Below are positions 16,915 to 26,884 of a stretch of DNA of 64,000 nucleotides, piece after piece; position 1 is the stretch's first letter, and every line of letters begins with the position of its first letter. The notes beneath the pieces were generated by a model. That model worked only from the letters and a program-made list of their open reading frames with translations. It was not told the origin of the DNA and did no database searches. The translations under genes were made by a program, and so were the position numbers. The stretch is from Bombilactobacillus bombi (lineage in GTDB: Bacteria; Bacillota; Bacilli; Lactobacillales; Lactobacillaceae), in assembly GCF_964340835.1 (NCBI RefSeq), contig NZ_OZ204251.1; one strand, written 5' to 3'.

Positions 16915-16943
16915 TTGCTTTCTCTATTTTTAGATGGTAACAT
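16915..16943 (+). promoter_or_regulatory. Predicted sigma-A promoter of rpmB
   Basis: TTGCTT (16915-16920), 17-base spacer, TAACAT (16938-16943), about 50 bases upstream of rpmB. Confidence 0.55.
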
Positions 16944-16995
16944 ATTTAAGTGTTCATAAAAAGAAATTTTAAGTCGGACAAGGAGGTTTTGTCCC

Positions 16996-17181
16996 ATGGC
17001 AAAAGATATTATCACTGGACGCAGAACTCGCTTTGGTAACAAGCGTTCCCATGCTTTGAATTCATCACGGCGTTCTTGGAAAGCTAATCTCCAAAAAGTA
17101 CGGATTTTAGTTGATGGTAAACCTAAACGTGTTTGGGTTTCCGCACGCGCTTTGAAATCTGGAAAAGTTACTCGTGTCTAA
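16996..17181 (+). CDS. rpmB: 50S ribosomal protein L28
   Basis: A 61-residue large-subunit protein: MAKDIITGRRTRFGNKRSHALN, then RSWKANLQKVRILVDGKPKRVWVSARALKSGKV (quoted in part; key blocks are GNKRSHALN, RSWKANLQ and VSARALKSG). Perfect AAGGAGG lies upstream of the ATG. It is monocistronic, with its own promoter and a terminator shared with thiN, and divergent from asp23 as in other Firmicutes. Confidence 0.97.
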   Translation: MAKDIITGRRTRFGNKRSHALNSSRRSWKANLQKVRILVDGKPKRVWVSARALKSGKVTRV

Positions 17182-17194
17182 ATAATAGCAAACA

Positions 17195-17226
17195 AAAAAC
17201 GACTAGCAAAAGCTAGTCGTTTTTTT
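17195..17226. terminator. Bidirectional terminator between rpmB and thiN
   Basis: ACGACTAGC / GCTAGTCGT with an AAAA loop (17199-17220), flanked by an A-run on the left and a T-run on the right. Confidence 0.93.
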
Positions 17227-17869
17227 ATTGTTTAATATCTTTACTTTGAATCACGGCCACAACCCCATCCGCAAAACTAAAATGGACAGTTGGCTGAACA
17301 AATTCATTGCTAGCCAAAGAAACTGGGCGTAAAAAGTCAGTAGCTGGTAACTTATATTTGGCATCTTTAATTTCTAATTGTTTAACTGCAGTTAGATTAA
17401 AAAAGCCTAAGTATTTCATATTGGGTAAATATTTAATTTCATAATTACCAGGAGTAAAATATTCAATCATATTTTGTCGATCAATCAATCGAATTTTATG
17501 AATATTACTTCCCAGAGTTAAATCTAATGGTAAAAAGATATTCACTAATTCATGATCTATCCGCCCACCAATAGCACCATAAATATTGACTTGTTCGGCC
17601 TGCAAATCTTGCAGAGCTATTTGTAAACCCATTTGTGAGTCGGTGTAATCCTTAATGGGATTAGAATAACGAATATCATTAACTTGCGCTTCCATTTGTT
17701 GGCGTTCCGTTACATTCAAAGAATCAAAGTCTCCTACACTAATTATTGGAGTAATATGATTTTGCAATAAAATAGAAGTACCATGATCAACACCAACCCA
17801 CGGGCCAGAGATTGCCGTTAAATCAGGTAAATTACTGGTAGAGCCTAGTAAAAGATTAACTGTTTTCAT
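17225..17869 (-). CDS. thiN: Thiamine diphosphokinase
   Basis: Transfers pyrophosphate from ATP to thiamine, giving thiamine diphosphate. The 214 residues have the TPK catalytic block (WVGVDHGTSILLQNHITPIISVGDFDSL in outline: GVDHGTS, GDFDSL), YTDSQMGLQIAL, and IYGAIGGRIDHELVN. The C-terminal thiamine-binding domain contains YLGFFNLTAVKQLEI. Its start overlaps the end of rpe by 14 bases. The rsgA-rpe-thiN order is conserved in Firmicutes. Confidence 0.94.
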   Translation of the reverse strand: MKTVNLLLGSTSNLPDLTAISGPWVGVDHGTSILLQNHITPIISVGDFDSLNVTERQQMEAQVNDIRYSNPIKDYTDSQMGLQIALQDLQAEQVNIYGAIGGRIDHELVNIFLPLDLTLGSNIHKIRLIDRQNMIEYFTPGNYEIKYLPNMKYLGFFNLTAVKQLEIKDAKYKLPATDFLRPVSLASNEFVQPTVHFSFADGVVAVIQSKDIKQ

Positions 17870-18530
17870 TAATTAACGCCTGCTTTAAATTATTAATTCT
17901 CTGAGTAATATCATGACCAAATACATACGAACCTGCTACAAAAATATTAGCACCTGCTTGCTGGCATAACTTAATTGTCTGCTCATTTACTCCGCCATCA
18001 ACTTCAATACTGTACGTATAATCACTATGAGCTGTCCGTAATTTTGCTAATTGGCTAACTTTATCCATCATTTCTGCAATAAATACTTGCCCGCCAAAGC
18101 CAGGATTCACCGTCATCACCAAAATATTATCAACAATATACAACAATGGTTCGATACTGGCAATGCTAGTTCCCGGATTTAAAACTACACCCGCACGCAC
18201 ATTCAATTCTTGAATACGTTGCACAACACGATAAATGTGCTTTGTACTTTCGACATGAACATTAATTAAATCGGCTCCAGCAGCCGCTACACTATCCAAA
18301 TAATTCTCTGGAGTTGACACCATCAAATGCGCATCTAGGGGTACTTGTGTGATTTGATTAATTGACTTAATAAAATCTGGACCAAAAGTTAAATTAGGAA
18401 CAAAAACACCATCCATTAAGTCAATATGAAATAAATCAGCTCCGGCTGCATCGGCCGCTTGAATATCCCGCTGCAAATTTAACCGATCCGCACTTAAAAT
18501 TGAGGGGGCAATTAAAGTTTGATTAGCCAT
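17856..18530 (-). CDS. rpe: Ribulose-phosphate 3-epimerase
   Basis: Interconverts ribulose-5-phosphate and xylulose-5-phosphate in the pentose phosphate/phosphoketolase route. The 224-residue TIM barrel has APSILSADRLNLQRDI, the metal/catalytic HIDLMDGVFVPNLTFGP, VPLDAHLMV, MTVNPGFGGQ and SIEVDGGVNEQT. It overlaps rsgA by 8 bases and thiN by 14, so the three are probably translated in a coupled way. Confidence 0.96.
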   Translation of the reverse strand: MANQTLIAPSILSADRLNLQRDIQAADAAGADLFHIDLMDGVFVPNLTFGPDFIKSINQITQVPLDAHLMVSTPENYLDSVAAAGADLINVHVESTKHIYRVVQRIQELNVRAGVVLNPGTSIASIEPLLYIVDNILVMTVNPGFGGQVFIAEMMDKVSQLAKLRTAHSDYTYSIEVDGGVNEQTIKLCQQAGANIFVAGSYVFGHDITQRINNLKQALINENS

Positions 18531-19425
18531 TATTTTTTTTACTCCTTTTATCAGTTTTTAAATATACTGGACGTTCTTGAGCAATTTCTGCTTGAAATTG
18601 ACAATAATTCAGATATCGGCTGTTCATTATTTTACCACTGTCAACAGCTTGCTTGATGGCACAATCAGGTTCATTTAAATGGACACAGCTTCGATATTTA
18701 CACTTATCTTTTAAGGAAACAAAATCTGGAAATAATTGTGGCAAGTTTTCGCGCGTAATGTTTTGCAAAGTAAGCGAAGAAAATCCAGGTGTATCAGCAA
18801 TAAGGCCCTTATGAAACGGATATAATGTAACCATTCTGGTAGTGTGTTTACCACGATTTAAGCTAGTAGAAATACTGCCTGTCTCTAAATTAAGATTGGG
18901 AATTAAGTGATTTAATAATGTTGATTTGCCAGCACCTGTTTGTCCAGCCAAAACGGTCTCTTTATTATCTAAGGCGGCAATCAATGATTGAGGATTTTGT
19001 TTAACTTCGTTGGATATAAAAACTTGATAACCACAACTTTGATAATATTTTAATTGTTCTATAAGCTGTGTTTGGTGTTGCTTTGGGGCTAAATCTATCT
19101 TACTGAGATAAATTAGCGGTTTAATTTTTTGGGCAGTTAAAACTACCAAAAACCGATCTAATAAATTAGTAGAAAATTGCGGTTCAACAGCAGTTATAAC
19201 TACTAAAGCTTGATCAACATTCGCGATTAAGGGACGTACCACTTCGTTTTTGCGGGGTTTGATTTTTAAAAGATAATCATTTTCGAACTCAACCCAATCA
19301 CCTACAATCGGTTTAATTTTCTTTTGACGAAAATTACCCCGCGCTCGCGTACGAATAATTTCTTGATTAGCAGTTTGAACATCATAAAAACCACTGTTGG
19401 ATTTAATTATTTTTCCTGTTTGCAT
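18523..19425 (-). CDS. rsgA: Ribosome small subunit-dependent GTPase RsgA
   Basis: Checkpoint GTPase for late 30S maturation. The 300 residues comprise an N-terminal OB fold (about 1-65), a circularly permuted GTPase domain in which the G4-like YLSKIDL precedes the G1 loop AGQTGAGKSTLLN and DTPGFSS, and a zinc-binding C-terminus (CKYRSCVHLNEPDCAI). It starts three bases after the pknB stop. The pknB-rsgA linkage is conserved in Firmicutes. Confidence 0.96.
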   Translation of the reverse strand: MQTGKIIKSNSGFYDVQTANQEIIRTRARGNFRQKKIKPIVGDWVEFENDYLLKIKPRKNEVVRPLIANVDQALVVITAVEPQFSTNLLDRFLVVLTAQKIKPLIYLSKIDLAPKQHQTQLIEQLKYYQSCGYQVFISNEVKQNPQSLIAALDNKETVLAGQTGAGKSTLLNHLIPNLNLETGSISTSLNRGKHTTRMVTLYPFHKGLIADTPGFSSLTLQNITRENLPQLFPDFVSLKDKCKYRSCVHLNEPDCAIKQAVDSGKIMNSRYLNYCQFQAEIAQERPVYLKTDKRSKKNNG

Positions 19426-19428
19426 ACA

Positions 19429-21381
19429 TCAACCTGCCGTTACGTTTTCCGAATCTAAAACAATCCCATCTCGAACCACTTTATATTGCCCTGTTTGGCC
19501 TTTGTTAAGTTGAAAGGGTATTGTAATTTGTGTTGTAGAATCAATCTCAGTTTCTTTGTACAAATCATTTAAATTGTGATTAGCGTCTTTAATATAAATT
19601 TGAAAGGTATTCTTGCTTTGATTATCCTGTCCATTAAATGGTAAATTAATCGTCCTAGTAACAGTTTGTGGAGATGCACCTGTTGGATTAGTATTAGCAT
19701 CGCTATTATTATGTTGATCATTATTATCAGGCTTGCCACTAGAAATATTTACGACCAATGAAGCCCCACGTAAAATTCTTGTACCAGCAATGGGATTTTG
19801 TGATACTACGTTGCCCTTTTCGACAGTACTAGATGGTACAGTTTTGACTACCAATTGCAATCCCTCTTCGTTAGCGTAATCTTGGGCTCCGCGTAAATTA
19901 TAACCCGTTAAATCTTTAACAGCAAAACTATAATTTTTTTGTCCTAAAGAAACGATTAAACGCACAGCTTTCTTTTTAGATGCAATCCGGCTTTTAGCCC
20001 GCGGCGTTTGCTTAATAACATTGCCTGCTGGCACAGTTTGTGAATAACGATTAATTCGTTTAACTCTAAACCCTAAACTTGTGAGCTGATTACGAGCTTC
20101 ATAATAATTTTGCCCTACAACATTGGGAACTGTCCTCAAAACCGGTCCTAAACTGCGAACTAGCTTAATCGTAGTACCAGATTTAACATGCGTACCTTTG
20201 GGAGGGACTGAACGGATAATATCATTTTTAGCCACGCGATTACTATGTTCACTGGCACTAACACGAGATTTTAATTGTGAGTTATTTAATACTGCTCGTG
20301 CTTGAGTTGCATTGAGGTTAGTAACATCTGGAACTGCTACTTCTTGACGAGCATTCAACCACCCCCATCCGATCAAAAATAAAATTACTAATAAAGCTGC
20401 CATAAGCCACCAAAATTTTTTATTAGAATTCTTTTTTTTAATCGGAGGAGCATCTTTTTTATTGTCATCATCTACTAATTCGGGCAAAACTTTAGTCTCT
20501 TCAGAATCATTCCGTTCTTTTTCGTCATTTGATGGCACAAAGACTGGCTCATGCGCTCTTTGTGGTGACAAAACCGTTTTTAAATCAGTAGCCATTGCTA
20601 AAGCACTTGTGTAACGCACACTCGGATCTTTGGCAGTTGCTCTAAAAACAACATTTTCTAAAGCTTGGGGAATATCAGGTTGAGCTTGTCGCAAACTAGG
20701 GGTTGCTTCGTTGAAATGTTTTAAAGCAATGGCTAGTGATGTTTCACCATCAAAAGGAAGATGATTAGTTAACATTTCATAAAGAATAATGCCCAAAGCA
20801 TAGATGTCCGATTGGACACTGGCTTGTTGACCTCGCACACGTTCTGGTGCCATATAGTGTACTGATCCCATAGTCGAATTGGTCTGTGTAATAGATTGCT
20901 CTCCTTGTGATAGAGCAATCCCAAAGTCAGCTACTTTAGCATGTTGTTCAGGAGTAATCATAACATTCTGCGGTTTGAGATCACGATGAATAATCCCATG
21001 TTGATGCGCTACTGCTACACCCTGCAAAATTTCTTCCATTAGCTTAATAACTTGTGGATATGGTATCGGAAAGTGATGCTTAATATATTTTTTTAAACTG
21101 CCACCTGGAACGTATTCCATTACAATAAAAGGTATATCTTCGTCGCCCACATCCAAAATATTAACAATATAAGGGCTAGACAACTTACTCATAGCGCGCG
21201 ATTCGCGTTGAAAACGCAAACGAATTTGTTCATCATTTTGCAAATCAGCCCGCAGGCTTTTCAGTGCTACTTTTCGATGTAGGTAAGTATCCTCTGCTAA
21301 ATAAACATTCGACATCCCTCCTTCTCCCAGAGTGTCGACAATTAAATAGCGATTAGCAATTAAATCGCCTTTATTAATCAT
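19429..21381 (-). CDS. pknB: PASTA-domain Ser/Thr protein kinase (PknB/PrkC/StkP type)
   Basis: Membrane kinase sensing muropeptides or lipid II and controlling cell-wall growth and division. The 650 residues have a Hanks kinase domain (GEGGMSNVYLAED, VALKSL, HRDLKPQNVM, DFGIA, APERVRG), a charged juxtamembrane linker, one transmembrane helix (about residues 324-342), three extracellular PASTA repeats and a C-terminal beta domain. ATG 21381 is chosen for its GAGGTGG site; it overlaps the stp stop by 8 bases, so phosphatase and kinase are coupled. Confidence 0.96.
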   Translation of the reverse strand: MINKGDLIANRYLIVDTLGEGGMSNVYLAEDTYLHRKVALKSLRADLQNDEQIRLRFQRESRAMSKLSSPYIVNILDVGDEDIPFIVMEYVPGGSLKKYIKHHFPIPYPQVIKLMEEILQGVAVAHQHGIIHRDLKPQNVMITPEQHAKVADFGIALSQGEQSITQTNSTMGSVHYMAPERVRGQQASVQSDIYALGIILYEMLTNHLPFDGETSLAIALKHFNEATPSLRQAQPDIPQALENVVFRATAKDPSVRYTSALAMATDLKTVLSPQRAHEPVFVPSNDEKERNDSEETKVLPELVDDDNKKDAPPIKKKNSNKKFWWLMAALLVILFLIGWGWLNARQEVAVPDVTNLNATQARAVLNNSQLKSRVSASEHSNRVAKNDIIRSVPPKGTHVKSGTTIKLVRSLGPVLRTVPNVVGQNYYEARNQLTSLGFRVKRINRYSQTVPAGNVIKQTPRAKSRIASKKKAVRLIVSLGQKNYSFAVKDLTGYNLRGAQDYANEEGLQLVVKTVPSSTVEKGNVVSQNPIAGTRILRGASLVVNISSGKPDNNDQHNNSDANTNPTGASPQTVTRTINLPFNGQDNQSKNTFQIYIKDANHNLNDLYKETEIDSTTQITIPFQLNKGQTGQYKVVRDGIVLDSENVTAG

Positions 21382-22129
21382 GGGCGACCACCTCACTATT
21401 ACCTTGCATATCAACCACTAAAGCTGTGATATTATCGCTTCCACCAGCATCATTGGCCATTTGTATTAGCAAATCACATTTTTGTTGAGCTGTTAATTTT
21501 TTTTGTAACACTTGTTCTAATTGCTCGTCATCTACCATATTAGACAAACCATCACTGCAAAGCAGCAATTGATCGCTGGTTTGTAAATCAAAAGTGCCAA
21601 AAGTCGGACTGACATCGGGAGAAACACCCAAACTTTGTGTAATAATATTTTTATTAGGATGATGCTTAGCTTCTTGTTCAGTAATCGCTCCTGAAATTAA
21701 AAGTTCATTTACCAATGAATGATCAAAACTCAATTGTTGCAGTTTACCATCTCTTAATAAATAACAACGACTATCACCAACATTAAAGACCACTAACTGC
21801 TTTGGAAAAACAAAAGCCCCGACAATGGTGGTCCCCATTCCCGTTAATTCACTATCTTGATTCGATAAAGCAATTACTCGCTTATTCTCAAGCGTTAAAA
21901 TATCATTGGCCCAATGTGAAACTTCTTTGATATCACGTGATGTGTTTTTCTGAAATTCAGTTCCAAAATGATTAACGACCATATCAGAAGCGACATCTCC
22001 GCCTCGATGCCCGCCCATGCCATCTGCTACTACCGCAAATACTACATTAGCTTGGTTTCGATATACTTGAACATAATCTTGATTGGTTTGACGTTTTTTG
22101 CCAATATCAGTTTTAAAAGCAATATCCAT
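21374..22129 (-). CDS. stp: PP2C-type Ser/Thr protein phosphatase
   Basis: Cytoplasmic metal-dependent phosphatase that reverses PknB phosphorylation. The 251 residues contain the PP2C metal motifs: KRQTNQD, VADGMGGHRGGDVAS, GTTIVGAFV, VGDSRCYLLRDG, LLCSDGLSNMV and GGSDNITALVV. ATG 22129 follows a GAGG site. It sits directly upstream of and overlapping pknB, the standard phosphatase-kinase pair. Confidence 0.96.
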   Translation of the reverse strand: MDIAFKTDIGKKRQTNQDYVQVYRNQANVVFAVVADGMGGHRGGDVASDMVVNHFGTEFQKNTSRDIKEVSHWANDILTLENKRVIALSNQDSELTGMGTTIVGAFVFPKQLVVFNVGDSRCYLLRDGKLQQLSFDHSLVNELLISGAITEQEAKHHPNKNIITQSLGVSPDVSPTFGTFDLQTSDQLLLCSDGLSNMVDDEQLEQVLQKKLTAQQKCDLLIQMANDAGGSDNITALVVDMQGNSEVVAHD

Positions 22130-22163
22130 AATTATTACCTCATTTTTGGGTATTTGATCTGAT

Positions 22164-23510
22164 TTACTGTTTTTTTAACGCTGCAATAAAAAAGCCGTCT
22201 GTTTCATAATCATCAGGATAAATTTGAACAAATTGTCCACGATGAATCTTAGTTAAAGCTAAGTCCGTTTGGACCTTGACTGCGGTATATTCAGGATGAT
22301 TTTGTAAAAATTTAGCAATTACTTGTTGATTTTCAGGTTCAAAAATCGTACAGGTACTATAAACTAATAATCCGCCTGCAGTCAATAATGGATCTACTGC
22401 TTCTAAAATTGCTAGCTGAATTGCAGCCAAATCAAAAAGATCACTTTCTTGTTTGGTATAGCGAATTTCAGGCTTGCGTCTTAACAACCCCAATCCTGAA
22501 CAAGGCGCATCGACTAAAATTCGCTCAAATGTTTGAGGAGCAAATTGTTGACTGACTTGACGTGCATCCATTGCTAAAGTGGTTATTTGTTCAGCCACAC
22601 CCAAACGATGAGCATTTTGCTCAATCAAACGCAATTTATTAGCATGCAAATCTAAAGCAGTCACTTGACCCATACCAGATTGCATATAAGTTGCCAAATG
22701 TGTAGTTTTCCCGCCTGGAGCAGCGCAAGCATCTAAAATTTGGCTATTATCTTGTGCTTGTAGAGCTGGTGCAACTAACATCGAACTTTCATCTTGCACT
22801 GTACAATAGCCAGCTTGAAACCATTGACTATGAATAATAGATCCTTGGTCAATAACTAAACCGACTGGGCTAACAGCACTAGGATGCACTTGAAAATTGT
22901 CGTGTTCTAATTGTTGTTGTAACTCTGAGCGACTAATTTTAGCAGTATTAACACGAATAGAAGTCTTAGGTGGCTGATTTAAACTAATTAAAATTTGGGT
23001 AGTTTTTTCCAAACCAACTTGCTTAATAAGCCGTTTAATAATCCACTGGGGCACACTATATTCGATACTTAAGCGCTTTTGCTTATCTAACTTGTCGAAG
23101 GTCATCCAGCCGTCACGTTGCAAATTACGCAAAACGGCAGTTATTAATCCGGCAACCTTTTGACCACCAATAATTTTGGCAATTTGAGTCGCTTCGTAAA
23201 AAATGGCGCGTTCAGGAATCCGATCCAAATAACGCATTTGATAAACCGAAATGCGCAATAAATTACGTACCCATGTTTGGAGATGCTTTTGTTGTTGCAG
23301 ATATTTTTCTAAAAAGTAATCCAAAGTCAACTTATGTTGCAACACTCCATAAACTAATTGTACTAACAAACGCTGATCAGCGCTGACTAGCTGATGTTGT
23401 GTTAAATACTGATTAATTAACACATTGGAATAGCCGCTGCCGTTTAAAACTTGATTTAAAATTTGGGTTGCTAAATATCGAGGATTATTATTTAATAATT
23501 TGTTCGCCAA
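22164..23510 (-). CDS. rsmB: 16S rRNA (cytosine-C5-967)-methyltransferase
   Basis: The 448 residues have an N-terminal NusB-like RNA-binding domain (about 1-140) and a Rossmann methyltransferase domain with SAM motif DACAAPGGKTTHLA, the PC motif VDAPCSGLGLLRRKPE and the nucleophile motif YSTCTI. The start is TTG 23510, 8 bases from AAAGGA and inside the fmt 3' end (23-base overlap). The fmt-rsmB-stp-pknB order is conserved in Firmicutes. Confidence 0.96.
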   Translation of the reverse strand: MANKLLNNNPRYLATQILNQVLNGSGYSNVLINQYLTQHQLVSADQRLLVQLVYGVLQHKLTLDYFLEKYLQQQKHLQTWVRNLLRISVYQMRYLDRIPERAIFYEATQIAKIIGGQKVAGLITAVLRNLQRDGWMTFDKLDKQKRLSIEYSVPQWIIKRLIKQVGLEKTTQILISLNQPPKTSIRVNTAKISRSELQQQLEHDNFQVHPSAVSPVGLVIDQGSIIHSQWFQAGYCTVQDESSMLVAPALQAQDNSQILDACAAPGGKTTHLATYMQSGMGQVTALDLHANKLRLIEQNAHRLGVAEQITTLAMDARQVSQQFAPQTFERILVDAPCSGLGLLRRKPEIRYTKQESDLFDLAAIQLAILEAVDPLLTAGGLLVYSTCTIFEPENQQVIAKFLQNHPEYTAVKVQTDLALTKIHRGQFVQIYPDDYETDGFFIAALKKQ

Positions 23511-24432
23511 CTTGAATATCCTTCCCTTTGCCGTTTAAAAAGGCAGTAATTGGCATAACTGCCTTACCAGCCGGTTGAATTTGTTCTAAATAAATTACCG
23601 TTTGCTTACCAGCCGCAATTGCCAATTGTTTTTTCGTTTTCACAACTACTTGACCAGGTAATAAATCAGTAGTTTGTTCACCAACACTTGTCTGAAACAC
23701 TTTAGTGCGGACCTCATTTAAAAATAAATAAGCCCCTGGATCAGGATTAAGTCCTCTAACTTGGCGATTGATCACTATTGCTGGCTGTGAAATATCAATT
23801 TGCTCTTCTTCTGGACTGATATTAGGAGTTATAGTGACTAAACTTTCATCTTGGGTTACACGCTTATTTGTGCCGGCAATGACTTGCGGCAAACTAGCTA
23901 GCAATAAATCTCGGCCAATAATACTTAACTTCTCAAATAAACTACCAGCTGTATCTGTAAGTTTGATGTCAATTGCTTGTTGACTAATAATGTCACCAGC
24001 ATCCATTTTGGCGGCCATGTACATAATTGTGATTCCTGTCTTCGAATCGCCATTCATAATTGCCCGTTGTACAGGAGCTCCTCCTCGATTACGTGGTAAT
24101 AAAGAGCCATGTACATTAAGCGGTGCAATTTGGGCCGATTGCAAAAGTTTTGTCGGCAAAAATTGGCCAAAAGCTGCTGTAATAATTAAATCTGCTTGTA
24201 AAGCAATTAACTCAGCTAACTCAGCACTATGTGCTAATTTTTCTGGCTGATACAAGGGTAAATTATGTTGCACAGCATACTTTTTAACTGGTGAATAGCT
24301 GATTTTTTGTTTACGTCCTACTGCACGATCTGGTTGCGTTACTACTCCCACAATTTCATAGTCATTTTGGACTAAGCCGTCTAAAATGGGCACAGCAAAT
24401 TCGGGTGTTCCCATAAAAATAATTTTTGTCAT
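23488..24432 (-). CDS. fmt: Methionyl-tRNA formyltransferase
   Basis: Formylates initiator Met-tRNA using 10-formyl-tetrahydrofolate. The 314 residues start MTKIIFMGTPEFAVPIL and carry the catalytic HGSLLPRNRGGAPVQRA loop, the MDAGDI motif, and a C-terminal OB domain. ATG 24432 is 8 bases from GGAG, whereas GTG 24441 overlaps the priA stop and would be too close. priA-def-fmt is common in bacilli; def is absent from this spot. Confidence 0.96.
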   Translation of the reverse strand: MTKIIFMGTPEFAVPILDGLVQNDYEIVGVVTQPDRAVGRKQKISYSPVKKYAVQHNLPLYQPEKLAHSAELAELIALQADLIITAAFGQFLPTKLLQSAQIAPLNVHGSLLPRNRGGAPVQRAIMNGDSKTGITIMYMAAKMDAGDIISQQAIDIKLTDTAGSLFEKLSIIGRDLLLASLPQVIAGTNKRVTQDESLVTITPNISPEEEQIDISQPAIVINRQVRGLNPDPGAYLFLNEVRTKVFQTSVGEQTTDLLPGQVVVKTKKQLAIAAGKQTVIYLEQIQPAGKAVMPITAFLNGKGKDIQVGEQIIK

Positions 24433-24437
24433 CTCAA

Positions 24438-26819
24438 TCACTCCATTTGTTGAGGTTCATTATCGACTGCAACTAAAAAACCTCTTTTTTTATCAATTTG
24501 AACATTATTAACGATTTGATGTAAAACTTTTAATAAATTAGGATTTATCCGATATTTAATTACTATTTGATAATAATAACGATTTTTAATCCGTGCAATT
24601 GTTGGTTCTGTCGGACCTAATAACTGCTCATCCTTTTTTAAGACGGTGCGTACTTGTTTAGCTATATTATAAGCCATCTTAAAAGCCTGTGCTTGTGAAT
24701 GATGCGAAATTGTAATTTTAATTAAATAATAATAAGGCGGGTAACCAGCTTGATGGCGAAATTGCATTTCTTGCTGGTAAAATTTTTCATAATCTTGTTG
24801 CGCTGCTAACTTAATCGCATAATGCTGAGGATTATAAGTTTGAATATAAACTTTACCTGTTTTTTGAGCACGACCCGCACGGCCACTTACTTGGGTTAAT
24901 AACTGAAAAGTACGCTCACTAGAGCGAAAATCATTGGTTATTAATCCAGTATCAGCATTAATAACTCCTACTAACGTAACATTAGGAAAGTCAAGTCCTT
25001 TCGCGATCATTTGCGTTCCTAATAAAATATCACCTGTTTGCTCAAATCGTTCTAATAATTGTTGATGAGCTCCCTTATGCTTAGTGGTGTCATTGTCCAT
25101 CCGGATTATACGAGCTGTAGGCAAAATAGTTTGTAATTGTTGTTCTACCTTTTGCGTTCCAGTGCCACTAAAGCGAATTTTTTTACTCTTACACTGCGGG
25201 CACACGGTAGGAATGGCTTCTTTATGTCCACAATAATGGCACATTAAACAATGTTCTTGTAAATGGACAGTTAAAGAAATATCACAATTAGGACATTGTG
25301 GCACATATCCACATTCACGACACAATAAAAATGACGAAAATCCCCGTCGATTTAAGAGCAAAATTGCTTGTTCTTGACGTTGTAAGCAAACTTTAAGTGC
25401 CTGAACTAAAGGCAAGGATAAGTCCGGTTGTTTAGTCAAGTTAGCCGGCATTCTTAAGTCAACAACTTCAACTGTTGGTAACGCGTGTTGGTTAACTCGT
25501 TGGTTAAGATGCACCAACTTGTAAACACCCTTTTGTCCACGAGCTCGTGATTCTAGACTAGGGGTTGCACTACCCAAAACCACAGGACAATTATGATATT
25601 TTCCACGCCATAAAGCAATATCACGCGCATGATAGCGCGGATTATCTTCTTGCTTATAGCTAGCCTCATGTTCTTCGTCAATAATAATAATTCCTAGGTT
25701 ATTTAAAGGTGCAAAAACTGCAGAACGTGCCCCAACAACCACGCGCGCTGCCCCAGTTTCAATCCGTCGCCATTCATCATAGCGTTCTCCGCTAGATAAT
25801 CCACTATGCAACACTGCTACCAAATGTCCAAAACGCCCGCGTACTTGACTTACCATCTGTGGTGTTAGTGAAATTTCAGGTACCAGCATTAAAGCTGTCT
25901 TTTTTTGTTGTAAAAAATATTTAATTGCTTGTAAATAGATTTCAGTCTTGCCGCTCCCAGTAATCCCTTGTAATAACACTACTTGATTTTGTGCGTTAAT
26001 AATTTTTTGGTAAGCATTCTGTTGTTGAGCTGTCAGTACCAAGTCATGAGTAGGAGTAATTTTAGGTTCTGTGGGATGGCGCCAAACTACTTGTTTAACT
26101 TTAGTCAACCAGCCCTTTTTTACTACTGCGTTAATGGTTGCAGCAGTAAAATGTTCTTTTTGTAATAATTGCTGCAAACTAATTTGTTGTAAATTAGGCT
26201 GATCAATAAATAATTGAATTAATTGGCGTTGCTTTTTGGCTTGTGGTTTTAGTTCTGTCAATATTTGAGCATAATCAAGGTCTTGACGTTGAATAAACCA
26301 TTGTTTTAATTGCTTGGCTTGGTCTTTAACTAGATATTTGATGTCAATTAATTGCTTTTTTTGCCAATTAAATAGTTGTTTTTGCATATTCACAGATATA
26401 CTATTATCGATAACTTGTGCTGATTGGCCTTGAAAAAAATCATTATTTTGGATTTTTGGTGTCAAAGCTACCGCAATTTTTTGATATTTGGCTCTCATAA
26501 CATTTGGTAGCATCGTTTGCATACACGAAATCCAAAAGCCAAAAGTTTGCTGCGACATCCACTGCGACAATTGTAATAATTCTTCATTTAGTACTGGACG
26601 CAAATCCAGTAAGTGATCAATTGCTTTAAGTTGCCCAGAAAACTTACTGTAGGCACTTAAACCAACTACAAATCCTTGTACCAGCCGCTGACTGCGACCA
26701 AAAGGAACTGCTACGCGCATCCCTTTTTGAATCGTATTTTCCAGATTGGAGGGTACCAAATAATCAAAACTGTGATTAGTCTGTTGCGTGGGTACATCAA
26801 CTATAATCTGTGCGTACAA
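24438..26819 (-). CDS. priA: Primosomal replication protein N' (PriA helicase)
   Basis: Restarts collapsed replication forks by loading the primosome. The 793 residues have the N-terminal 3'-DNA-end-binding domain, superfamily 2 helicase motifs (GITGSGKTEIYLQ, LMLVPEISLTPQM, IIIIDEEHEASYKQ, LGSATPSLESR) and the zinc cluster with paired cysteines (CRECGYVPQCPNC, CHYCGH, CPQCKS). The start is TTG 26819, six bases after AGGAG. It lies between rpoZ and fmt. Confidence 0.96.
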   Translation of the reverse strand: MYAQIIVDVPTQQTNHSFDYLVPSNLENTIQKGMRVAVPFGRSQRLVQGFVVGLSAYSKFSGQLKAIDHLLDLRPVLNEELLQLSQWMSQQTFGFWISCMQTMLPNVMRAKYQKIAVALTPKIQNNDFFQGQSAQVIDNSISVNMQKQLFNWQKKQLIDIKYLVKDQAKQLKQWFIQRQDLDYAQILTELKPQAKKQRQLIQLFIDQPNLQQISLQQLLQKEHFTAATINAVVKKGWLTKVKQVVWRHPTEPKITPTHDLVLTAQQQNAYQKIINAQNQVVLLQGITGSGKTEIYLQAIKYFLQQKKTALMLVPEISLTPQMVSQVRGRFGHLVAVLHSGLSSGERYDEWRRIETGAARVVVGARSAVFAPLNNLGIIIIDEEHEASYKQEDNPRYHARDIALWRGKYHNCPVVLGSATPSLESRARGQKGVYKLVHLNQRVNQHALPTVEVVDLRMPANLTKQPDLSLPLVQALKVCLQRQEQAILLLNRRGFSSFLLCRECGYVPQCPNCDISLTVHLQEHCLMCHYCGHKEAIPTVCPQCKSKKIRFSGTGTQKVEQQLQTILPTARIIRMDNDTTKHKGAHQQLLERFEQTGDILLGTQMIAKGLDFPNVTLVGVINADTGLITNDFRSSERTFQLLTQVSGRAGRAQKTGKVYIQTYNPQHYAIKLAAQQDYEKFYQQEMQFRHQAGYPPYYYLIKITISHHSQAQAFKMAYNIAKQVRTVLKKDEQLLGPTEPTIARIKNRYYYQIVIKYRINPNLLKVLHQIVNNVQIDKKRGFLVAVDNEPQQME

Positions 26820-26845
26820 GTGGGTCTCCTTTTATCTATTTATAT

Positions 26846-26878
26846 AAAAAAACTCCATCAGTTAGGTACATGATGGAG
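26846..26878 (-). terminator. Terminator after rpoZ
   Basis: CTCCATCA / TGATGGAG stem (26853-26878), followed on the minus strand by a seven-base T-run. Confidence 0.9.
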
Positions 26879-26884
26879 AAGTTC